Under the pieces are notes generated by a model that worked only from the letters and a program-made list of their open reading frames with translations, did no database searches and was not told the origin of the DNA. 54,972 nt of DNA, taken from contig JACVIX010000003.1 of NCBI GenBank assembly GCA_015711725.1, forward strand, positions 1 to 54,972, in the 5' to 3' direction. This document shows, in pieces, positions 16,437-23,861 of the stretch. Position numbers and translations under genes: made by a program. This stretch comes from Candidatus Geothermincola primus (GTDB taxonomy: Bacteria; Actinomycetota; Geothermincolia; Geothermincolales; Geothermincolaceae). Positions within the stretch are counted from its first letter, which is position 1. Each line of letters starts with the position of its first letter.

Positions 16437-16874
16437 ATGGATTGGCGGCCGGAGATGCAAGACGAGGCGGCGGAAAAGTTCTTTCGCTACCTGGAGTCGA
16501 GGGAGTTCAAAACCACCTTCTGTGAGGATTGCCGGGAGGTAATTTTTCCCCCCAAAGTGGTTTGTCCCAGGTGTCTGCAGGGGCACATCTCCTGGAGGGA
16601 TTTGCCCAGGGAGGGGGTTGTTTACGCTTTTACCTACCAGGATAGGAGTTTTCGGTGCGCTTATCCGGAGGTGATTGGCTTGGTGGAGCTGAAAGGGGCG
16701 GGGAGGATACTCACAAAAATAGATGCCCCCTATGATGAGCTATCTATAGGGATGCCCGTGGAACTCAGTTTTTTCACCTCAAGAGACGGTTTAGTTCTCC
16801 ATCAGTTTAAGGTGAAGAGAAACAGTGGAGAGGATGGAGATGACCTAGTGGCGGACAGCGCCCCGACAGTATAA
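16437..16874 (+). CDS. Zn-ribbon / OB-fold acyl-CoA-associated protein (DUF35)
   Basis: The 145-residue protein has a rubredoxin-like zinc ribbon (CEDC and CPRC, about residues 24-46) followed by an OB-fold with GVVYAFTYQD and IGLVELKGAGRILTKID. DUF35 proteins bind the CoA part of the substrate and partner the thiolase encoded just upstream. GGAGGGGGA lies nine bases before the ATG. The two genes form a clear operon. Confidence 0.92.
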   Translation: MDWRPEMQDEAAEKFFRYLESREFKTTFCEDCREVIFPPKVVCPRCLQGHISWRDLPREGVVYAFTYQDRSFRCAYPEVIGLVELKGAGRILTKIDAPYDELSIGMPVELSFFTSRDGLVLHQFKVKRNSGEDGDDLVADSAPTV

Positions 16875-17274
16875 ATAAATGTCCACCAAGGTGTTCCCAT
16901 CCCGACCAGAGCGTATCTATTGTAGGGGATAACTTTTATGAAAGGGGACATAGGAGTCGAGGGCGAAAAGAGATAGAGGCTGAAGATAAGGCGGGGATAG
17001 TGGGTAGAGGTCAAAATACGCTGTAAATAAAGAGGAGCGGAAAAATTTATATTATGTCATTTAAAGCTGGACTATAACCGAGCGCGATGCGCAAGATTCA
17101 TAAGATGAGCCAAGAATTCGTGTTTTTTCGCAGTGAAGAAAATTTGGGTGGAAGGGGATGCTATCGTCTCTACTCACCCAGGAGGGAACGGCGCGGGAAC
17201 AGTCCTGAAGCCTCTCAAGGAACACACCACTCTTTATATCATTTTGTAAAAATTTGATGTATACTATCACTTGA
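16875..17274. other. Intergenic region
   Basis: No gene is seen in these 400 bp. A TATACT box at 17260-17265 may serve the following small gene. Confidence 0.45.
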
Positions 17275-17595
17275 ATGGTGGTTATCATGGAGAGCATGCT
17301 GGAGAAGTTGAATAAATATTACATCAGGAGTAAGGGGAAGAAGCTCACCTCCACCTATGCTAACCTCCTGCAGAAGGCGGAAGAGGATCTGACCGCGGAG
17401 GAGGAAGCTATCTATCGTACCCGCATCGAGCCCAACCTGGATTATTTCGTGGACACCCTCTATAAGATCTTCGTCGAGGAGGGAAGGCCGCTGGAGACAT
17501 GGAGAAAGAACGTGCTGGAGGGCAACTCCATCTTGAATAACATGGCCAAGAAAGTGGTGATAAGAGCTATACGGGAGCAGGAGATGAATCAGTGA
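17275..17595 (+). CDS. Small conserved-looking protein of unknown function
   Basis: The 106-residue product is highly charged and predicted mostly helical (for example LEKLNKYYIRSKGKKLTSTY, then a run rich in Glu from residue 40). I do not recognise a family. Codon choice resembles the neighbouring genes and the frame ends cleanly, so I think it is real. It begins at ATG 17275 nine bases after a TATACT box, or at ATG 17287. It is the only gene between the DUF35 protein and the PilB-like ATPase, 416 bp before the latter, and there is no strong sign of cotranscription. Confidence 0.6.
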   Translation: MVVIMESMLEKLNKYYIRSKGKKLTSTYANLLQKAEEDLTAEEEAIYRTRIEPNLDYFVDTLYKIFVEEGRPLETWRKNVLEGNSILNNMAKKVVIRAIREQEMNQ

Positions 17596-18011
17596 CTCCC
17601 GAGGGGATGGATACCGTCACCCTCATATCCCGCTCATTGGGGCGAGAATTACATGCGCTTTAAAGAGGATTTCGATAATGGAAACGGACTTTTGCTTTTT
17701 GTGGCAAGACTATTTTTATTCTCCGCCCAAAGCAGTTCAATAGCGATTGATTAATGAATGCATGGTCCCCATTTACTTTTCGGGAAATTAAATGTAAATC
17801 TTCCCAACTGAGGTTCTCACATAATCCCTTTTTGCGGAAAGTGCGCTGGTGAGGCGTTAGAACGTTTATATTGCGGAGTCGAGTCCATATTGTCCCTTAT
17901 ATAAATTCCCTTACATGAAAGAGAAACCATGCCAGCATGAAATCGCTGTGCCATTATGCGCGAGATATATATTTACATGTATATATTTCCCGTATATAGA
18001 AAAGGAACCAC
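17596..18011. other. Intergenic region upstream of the PilB-like gene
   Basis: No gene is seen in this AT-rich stretch. ATATATTTACATGTATATAT at about 17967-17986 is an imperfect palindrome 26 bp before the ATPase start and may be part of its promoter or an operator. Confidence 0.45.
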
Positions 18012-19754
18012 GTGACCGATACAATAAGAGGAGGAGGCATAAGTATATCTCTCAGAAAGAAAGGGGTTAAGGACTTGGCCACCAGGACGGATAGATTATC
18101 CTCGATGTTGCTGAAAAGCGGCGTCATCACCGAGGAACAGCTGCAGAAGGCTTACGCCCGGCAAAAAGAGACGGGATCATCATTGGGCAAGGTGCTTCTG
18201 GAGATGGGCTACCTCAAGGAAAGCCAGCTGGCGGAGTTAATTGCCAGGGAGATCGGACACGACTATGTGGATCTGCTGGAATACAAGGTCAACATCCAGG
18301 CGACCTCCACCATCGAGGAATCCATGGCTAGGCGCTATACCTGCATCCCCATAGATTTCGAGGATGGTAAACTGGTGGTGGCTATGGCTGACCCCACCAA
18401 TATCTATGCCCTGGACGATATCCGGCTGACCACCGGTTACGAGGTGAAACCGGTGGTGAGCTCCAGGGATGACATTATGAGCGCCATTCAGCGCTACTAC
18501 CATCTGGAGTCGGATGTGGTGGAGGAAGCCCTGGAGGCCAAGGGCGATGATGAGGAGAACATTACGGGGCTGAAAGAGGTGGTGGATGACGCCCCTATCG
18601 TCCGCTTCACCAACCTGCTGGTCACCGAGGCTATCAACCGGGGGGCTTCGGATATCCACATCGATCCCCGTAACGATCACGTGCTCATACGCTACCGGAT
18701 CGATGGGGTTTGCCAAGAGATACGTAAAAGCCCCAAGAACATTCATTCTGGAATTGTCTCACGAATCAAGATCATGTCCGATCTGAATATCGCCGAGAGG
18801 CGCGTGCCCCAGGATGGACATTTCGGAATGGTCTATCGGGACAAACCCATCGATTTTCGGGTGGCGGTTCTGCCCACCGTATACGGGGAGAAGGTGGTGA
18901 TGCGAATACTTGACAAATCCAGCATTCTCTTGAGATTGGAGGATCTGGGGTTTCTTCCCGAACCTTTGGAAAAATTCACCCAGGCTTTTCGCAAGCCCCA
19001 CGGAGCCTTGCTGGTTACTGGCCCCACGGGTAGCGGAAAATCCACCACCCTTTACGCCACCTTAAATGTTCTCAACACCGAGGAAAAGAATATCACCACG
19101 GTGGAGGATCCTGTGGAATATCGCCTCAGCGGAATAAACCAGGTTCAGGTCAATCCCAAGGCCGGCCTCACTTTCGCCACCGCGCTCCGCAATATCTTGA
19201 GAACATCTCCGGACATCCTCATGGTAGGCGAGATTCGCGATAAGGAAACCGCAAAGATAGCAATAGAGGCGGCGCTGACCGGGCACCTAGTTCTCTCCAC
19301 GCTACATACCAACGACGCGCCCAGCGCTCTTCCTCGCCTGATCGAGATGGGGGTAGAGCCCTTCCTGGTTTCCTCCGCAATCAATTGCGTTATGGCCCAG
19401 AGGCTGGTGAGAAAGTTGTGCCCTAACTGCAAAGTTCCTTATGAGCCTGACATCGATCTGCTCAAAGAGATAGGCTTCCCTTTGGGAGACGAGGAGGAAC
19501 TCATTATCTACAAGCCCAGCGAGACGGGTTGCTCTCGCTGCAGCAATACGGGTTACAAAGGCAGGGTCGGGCTTTATGAAGTGATGCCCATGAGTGAGGC
19601 CATCCAAAGACTTACCGTTCAGGAGGCTTCGGCCACCGCAATCATGGAGCAAGCCAAGAAGGAAGGTCTCTTTACCATGAAGGATGACGGCTTGACCAAG
19701 GTGAAGATGGGCCTTACCTCCATCGAGGAAGTCTTCAGGGTGGTAGCCATTTAA
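18012..19754 (+). CDS. Type IV pilus / type II secretion assembly ATPase (PilB/GspE)
   Basis: The 580-residue protein is a full-length PilB/GspE ATPase. An MshEN-type N-terminal domain (residues 30-165) carries LLKSGVITEEQLQ and the LGKVLLEMGYL pattern known to bind c-di-GMP in relatives. The motor domain has Walker A GPTGSGKST (337-345), an Asp box with DPVEYRL, Walker B DILMVGEIRD (401-410), and His box LVLSTLHTND. A tetracysteine zinc site is formed by CPNC (470-473) and CSRC (508-511). The start is GTG with AAGGA ahead; GGAGGAGG inside the frame is followed by no standard start codon. No pilC, pilT, pilM or pilin gene is adjacent, so the gene is an orphan here. Confidence 0.95.
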   Translation: MTDTIRGGGISISLRKKGVKDLATRTDRLSSMLLKSGVITEEQLQKAYARQKETGSSLGKVLLEMGYLKESQLAELIAREIGHDYVDLLEYKVNIQATSTIEESMARRYTCIPIDFEDGKLVVAMADPTNIYALDDIRLTTGYEVKPVVSSRDDIMSAIQRYYHLESDVVEEALEAKGDDEENITGLKEVVDDAPIVRFTNLLVTEAINRGASDIHIDPRNDHVLIRYRIDGVCQEIRKSPKNIHSGIVSRIKIMSDLNIAERRVPQDGHFGMVYRDKPIDFRVAVLPTVYGEKVVMRILDKSSILLRLEDLGFLPEPLEKFTQAFRKPHGALLVTGPTGSGKSTTLYATLNVLNTEEKNITTVEDPVEYRLSGINQVQVNPKAGLTFATALRNILRTSPDILMVGEIRDKETAKIAIEAALTGHLVLSTLHTNDAPSALPRLIEMGVEPFLVSSAINCVMAQRLVRKLCPNCKVPYEPDIDLLKEIGFPLGDEEELIIYKPSETGCSRCSNTGYKGRVGLYEVMPMSEAIQRLTVQEASATAIMEQAKKEGLFTMKDDGLTKVKMGLTSIEEVFRVVAI

Positions 19755-20166
19755 CCACCGCTTACCGTAGCTCCTCTCGGTCGTTCTTCGTGAATTGCAA
19801 GTAAAGGTTTAACGATTGAACCTATCCGGATACCAATCATTTGGTGTTGTAGTTTGCATTTGGTGTTGCAGTTTGAGGTTGTAGCCACGCCTAACCTGGG
19901 AGAGACAAGAACCTGAATGGCAGTTTTAAATATTACGTGATGTAAATAATAACATTATGGTATTTAACTCGAAATGATTTCTGTTGTAGAGCGGTTCCCA
20001 GCTCCATCTCGGTTGACGCTTGGTTCATGGTTAACGAAGGATATAATGTTCAAAGCTTTAGCCCTAGATAGGATGTATACCTGTGATTTTCCTATTTATT
20101 GATGGTTTTTTCTCGGGGCGAGCGACTTAATGTAGCACCTCTATCATGTGGGAGTAAAGGACCTAT
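19755..20166. other. Intergenic region with small duplications
   Basis: This gap between convergent genes holds no gene. A 19-bp unit (CATTTGGTGTTGTAGTTTG) is repeated back to back at about 19840-19877 with one change, and a copy of the 3' end of the cysteine synthase gene lies at 20091-20127. Confidence 0.55.
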
Positions 20167-20198
20167 TTATTGATGGTTTTTTCTCGGGGCGAGTGACT
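20091..20198. repeat. Direct repeat duplicating the 3' end of cysteine synthase gene
   Basis: Two 37-bp copies, 20091-20127 and 20162-20198, differ at one base and have a 71-bp period. The second copy encodes the last residues and stop of the cysteine synthase; the first is an untranslated duplicate beyond the stop. Confidence 0.85.
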
Positions 20199-21132
20199 GT
20201 ATAAACTCCCTGTAGACGCAGTCTAGATTGTCACATTGAAAACACTCGGTGCTCAAGTAGCGGTCACCTCTGTCTGGAAGTATCACCACTATCCTTCCTC
20301 TCTCCATCTCCTCGGCAAGCTGCAATGCGGCGTGCACTGCCGCTCCAGAGGAGATCCCCACGAAGAGTCCCTCTATATTGGCTAAAACCCTGGCGGTATT
20401 GAAGGCGCACCCATCCTCGACGTTTATCTTGCGGTCCAGAATGGAGAAGTCAAAGATGGGGGGAACGAAATCCTCCAAATTACGCAAGCCTTGAATCCTG
20501 GAGTTGCGATAGGGTTCCACCCCCACCACCAACAGGTGGGGATATTCCTCCTTGAGCCTTTTACCCACTCCCATGATGGTGCCACCCGTCCCTATTCCCG
20601 CCACCAGCGCGTCGATCTCTTCCACCTGCTGAAGGATTTCGACACCGGTACCTTCGTAATGGGCGCGTACGTTATCGGGGTTGGCGAACTGATTGGGATG
20701 GTAATAAATAGGATCCTGCGCCAGCTCCTCCGCCTTGGCTATGGCTCCGTTCATGCCTTCGGAGGCTGGGGTAAGGATGATCTCCGCCCCGAAAGCCTGC
20801 ATCACTCTCCTTCTCTCCATGCTCATGGATTCGGGCATGACGATCTTGAGCCTATAACCCTTGTAAGCGCAGACCATGGCCAAGCCGATCCCGGTGTTGC
20901 CACTGCTGGCTTCGATGACCGTCTTCTCATGGGTGAGCTCCCCCCGGGCTTCCGCCCCCTCGATCATATAGCGGGCGATACGGTCCTTGACCGAGCTACA
21001 GGGATTGAATCCCTCCAACTTTCCAAATATCTCCACTCGAGGATTGCTGGGAATCACTTTGGTGAACCTCACCACAGGTGTGTTGCCGATCATATCTAGC
21101 GTACTTCCTGGACGGGTGTTCAACCTAACCAT
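20167..21132 (-). CDS. cysM: Cysteine synthase (O-acetylserine sulfhydrylase family, CysM/CysK)
   Basis: This PLP enzyme replaces the acetyl (or related) group of activated serine with sulfide. The 321-residue protein has the PLP lysine in NPCSSVKDR (Lys49), substrate loop SSGNTG (about 76-81), and phosphate cradle [18 protein letters not shown] supplies the C-terminal PLP contact. The C-terminus [14 protein letters not shown] has three cysteines not found in standard CysK, so redox sensing or an Fe-S/zinc site is possible. AAGGGG precedes the ATG. No serine acetyltransferase gene is present nearby. CysK and CysM cannot be separated with confidence. Confidence 0.92.
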   Translation of the reverse strand: MVRLNTRPGSTLDMIGNTPVVRFTKVIPSNPRVEIFGKLEGFNPCSSVKDRIARYMIEGAEARGELTHEKTVIEASSGNTGIGLAMVCAYKGYRLKIVMPESMSMERRRVMQAFGAEIILTPASEGMNGAIAKAEELAQDPIYYHPNQFANPDNVRAHYEGTGVEILQQVEEIDALVAGIGTGGTIMGVGKRLKEEYPHLLVVGVEPYRNSRIQGLRNLEDFVPPIFDFSILDRKINVEDGCAFNTARVLANIEGLFVGISSGAAVHAALQLAEEMERGRIVVILPDRGDRYLSTECFQCDNLDCVYREFIQSLAPRKNHQ

Positions 21133-21296
21133 CTGCTTACCCCTTTTGATTATTTCCTAGCCTGGCGCGAAAAACCGCCATATTTTTACCAAAACTATCC
21201 TGTCGATTCACTTGCCTCTTGCCTATTAGAATCGCCACCCCGGGCTTAAATGTCAAGAGTGGCTGGGAAGGACTACCGTGGCTGGGAGATCGGCGG

Positions 21297-21941
21297 TTAA
21301 TTGTGAATATCTTGAACGAAAGCGAAATTGATGCCCTCGGCCTTCAAGATTAGAATCATCTCCCCCACGATCCTGGGAGTGTTGGGACGATGGAAGTGGC
21401 AGATGCCGATGGCAGTTCCATTTTTGCGCGACTTAGCCGCCAGGTTGCGCATGGCCGATCGGATGTAATCGGGGTCATTCTCGTGGTCGATAAAGACCTC
21501 GTTGCATCTCCGGGGCATTCCCAGGCTTTGTGCGGCTTGAGTGACCTTGCTCGCCCGGGAGCTATTACTATCTATCACGAATAATCCTCGTTCCCGAGCC
21601 CATTCGCACATATAGGTCATCAGCTGAAGATTGTCGCATCCCGCGGAGCCCTGATGGTTATTGATTCCCAGTACATGGGGGATAGTGGCTAGGTCGGCGT
21701 CTAAGACGCGAAAGACCGTTTCCCGGCTCATTCCCACTTCCAGTTGACCTTTGGACGAGAAGGAATGGGGCTTTTCGTTCTCCGTGGGTATATGCATGAT
21801 GATCCGATACCCAGCTAGCCAAAGTCGCTCCGCCTCCGAGTTGGAGAAGGGTTGGTGGGGCATCACCGCGAAGGTTAAGGGAGCATCTATGCTTAGCCAT
21901 TGTGAGAGGTTGTTCTCCGTGCTTCCCACGTCATCCACCAC
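21297..21941 (-). CDS. Divergent polysaccharide deacetylase, catalytic part (probably 3' part of a frameshifted gene)
   Basis: The 214-residue frame covers the divergent polysaccharide deacetylase (YibQ-like) domain: VVDDVGSTENN with the metal-binding Asp pair, FAVMPHQPFS, HIPTENEKP, GINNHQGSAG, and a C-terminal IGICHFHRPNT. In the translated frame codons before this (IRNHAAHIAI) continue the expected family sequence, but a TGA is met after about 20 codons. The adjoining frame (21893-22270) provides a membrane anchor and linker as found in complete family members. A one-base slip at the five-A run at 21974-21978 would join them. As written, only a GTG internal start would give this piece, and it has no ribosome site. 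Confidence 0.8.
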   Translation of the reverse strand: MVDDVGSTENNLSQWLSIDAPLTFAVMPHQPFSNSEAERLWLAGYRIIMHIPTENEKPHSFSSKGQLEVGMSRETVFRVLDADLATIPHVLGINNHQGSAGCDNLQLMTYMCEWARERGLFVIDSNSSRASKVTQAAQSLGMPRRCNEVFIDHENDPDYIRSAMRNLAAKSRKNGTAIGICHFHRPNTPRIVGEMILILKAEGINFAFVQDIHN

Positions 21942-22270
21942 GATAGCAATGTGGGCGGCGTGGTTACGGATAGTTTTTCTTTGGGGAATGACTTTTCGTC
22001 ATTGGAAGAAGACCCTTCTTCTTCGCCGTTTGAAGTGTGGGGGCCGCTATCTTCGCAACACTCATTTTCGCTGGAGTACCCCTCCGATCTTTCCGATGAG
22101 GAGAAGAAGACGCCTCGCAGGGGTCCCACCGGACTGAAAAGGAAAATGGCTATCATGAGAAGGGGAAGGAGAAAATAGAGGCACAACCACTTTATCTTTC
22201 TCCTGCGCCTTATCCTCTTTCTGCGCCTCCTCAGCTCTTCAATACCTGATGGATCCTGAAAAAGCTCCAT
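21893..22270 (-). CDS. N-terminal membrane anchor and linker of the frameshifted deacetylase
   Basis: The frame starts at an ATG behind GGAGATATT. It encodes a strongly basic stretch (about residues 14-27), one hydrophobic helix (about 28-47) and a long Ser/Glu-rich linker, then runs out of frame beyond residue 100. The layout is that of the N-terminus of a divergent polysaccharide deacetylase whose catalytic domain follows in the -1 frame. The downstream tail (LSWWMTWEARRTTSHNG) is out-of-frame reading of deacetylase codons. Whether the break is real, programmed or an assembly error cannot be told from one sequence. Confidence 0.7.
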   Translation of the reverse strand: MELFQDPSGIEELRRRRKRIRRRRKIKWLCLYFLLPLLMIAIFLFSPVGPLRGVFFSSSERSEGYSSENECCEDSGPHTSNGEEEGSSSNDEKSFPKEKLSVTTPPTLLSWWMTWEARRTTSHNG

Positions 22271-23490
22271 AATATCTCCATCCGGCTATTTGCGCTTCTT
22301 TATCTTTCTTCCCTTCCGTTCCCAACTAGCTCGGGTATGAGCTCTATTTAGTCGTCTCAAGCCAGTTGCCAATGCGATTGCGAATCGGACTTTGTAAACG
22401 CATCACAATCCATTTTGAAATTTTTCTTATTCCATTCGGGGATATTTTATACGCAGACCCTGCCGTCGAACAAGGAGGAAGAGCAAGATGGGAAGACGCG
22501 AAGGATTTTTCAATGGTTTATTCCTAAATAGGTATCTATCGATTGAGTAACCAACAGAGGGTAATAACGGATGGAAAGGCTGAAGGTAGACGATTCCCAT
22601 ATCTAGATTCCCTTATCTGGATTGAGCAATCCCGATAGGGCAACGTTTTATCATCAAGACAAGTGCGTGTTGGGCATGTATTCTCAACATGAATGGTTTT
22701 CTCACCGCCTGCTATTTTCATCTAAGCGTGCACCCGCGATCCACTATAGTTTTCGACACAAAGCCATGAGAAACGCTTGATAGTATTCGCTGAATGTTTG
22801 AGCCGTATCCCTCAATGGGATCTTCTTCATAAAAAAGGCTTGATAATTATTCGGTTTATTCCAATGCTTTTGGTTAAAAGAGAATGGACCATTAATGTCA
22901 GTTTCGGGTCAATCGGCTGATCGAAAAATAATATATTCATTTTCAGGGTTGGCGATAAGATAAGGAATAGGGGCGGGCCTTCCGTCTCATTTGCTTTGAT
23001 GGGGTCGATGGACGATGTCGGACTCCCTTTGAAAAAGACATTGGCTGACGTAAAATTGTTTCGCAATTTTTTACGGCTCGCTAGTAAAATTTTTCCTTCC
23101 CTTGAACCTATCAGGTTTTAAATAATCGCAAATTATCTGTTGAAAAATTTTTATCGCACTTATCTATGCCTATAGATAATTTCCTATAGCGTTCCCGATA
23201 TATGAGAGGGTTATCCCCGAACACCCCTGGAGTTTACTGAAAGGGGAGGTTAGTCATATCTCAATATTTAATGTCATTTAAGATGTCATTTCAGCCTGGT
23301 CAAATTTACTTTTCCCGCTTGGGATTAGTCATTCTTTGATAAAACCAAACCTTCTATGAAAAACAAAATTTTTACTCATGAACTTATCGAGGTCCATAAA
23401 CATAGTGAACGATGGGCATGTTTTGCCCGTGGTTTTTGGAGAAAAACCGGAAATGGGGATAATGTCAAAGGAGATGGAATTAAAAGAAAA
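22271..23490. other. Long intergenic region without recognisable genes
   Basis: About 1.2 kb with several stop-rich short frames; none has a ribosome site plus protein-like composition. I see no RNA gene motif except the tRNA that follows it. It might hold decayed sequence. Confidence 0.5.
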
Positions 23491-23511
23491 GAGGCGGAAT
23501 GCTTCCGCCTC
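23491..23511 (-). terminator. Intrinsic terminator of tRNA-Ala
   Basis: A perfect 9-bp stem (GAGGCGGAA and TTCCGCCTC) with a three-base loop lies eight bases past the tRNA 3' end. The minus strand continues with TTTTCTTTTA and the plus strand with TTTTTCC, so it could act in both directions. Confidence 0.85.
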
Positions 23512-23518
23512 TTTTTCC

Positions 23519-23593
23519 TGGTGGAGTCGATGGGATTTGAACCCACGACCTCTGCCGTGCGAAGGCAGCGCTCTCCCGCTGAGCTACGACCCC
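23519..23593 (-). tRNA. tRNA-Ala(CGC)
   Basis: The minus strand folds as a full cloverleaf with an encoded CCA end. The acceptor stem GGGGTCG pairs with CGACTCC and includes the G3:U70 wobble that identifies alanine tRNAs. The anticodon loop in CTGCC-TTCGCAC-GGCAG reads CGC. The T-arm has GGTTCAAATCC. Open frames overlapping it on either strand (residues such as RSSAGERCLRTAEVVGSNPID) are the well-known spurious translation of a tRNA gene. Confidence 0.97.
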
Positions 23594-23849
23594 ATATCTT
23601 AAACGTGCTTTCACTTAAAAAGATTAACACCAAAATTTTAACAGATGGAGAAGTTCTGTAACAGATTTAGCTACCATTTCTTCCTACCCTTTAGGGGAGC
23701 GGAACTGAAACTTCCCCTCTCAAATTTTTCAAGATCAGATTTTCTCGGCGACTATCTGTTCATGGTAAATGAGAGCAATCCTTTCATTTGTGGATGGTGC
23801 GTGGAGGACTGGAGAGCCCCCTTTCCCCCTCATTGTCCTTGATGATGAT

Positions 23850-23855
23850 TATAAT
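23850..23855 (+). promoter_or_regulatory. -10 box of priA, leaderless layout
   Basis: A perfect TATAAT is followed by six bases and then the ATG at 23862. No clear -35 lies 16-18 bp upstream. Confidence 0.4.
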
Positions 23856-23861
23856 ACAGTC

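Noticed and set aside
21893-21990. Canonical X-XXY-YYZ slippery heptamer in the deacetylase gene
   Set aside because: The A5 run does not form the in-frame heptamer needed for classic -1 programmed frameshifting, so a simple indel is more likely.
23376-23661. Open reading frames on both strands across the tRNA
   Set aside because: Their translated sequence (for example RSSAGERCLRTAEVVGSNPID) is the well-known false product of reading through a tRNA gene; the region folds as tRNA-Ala.
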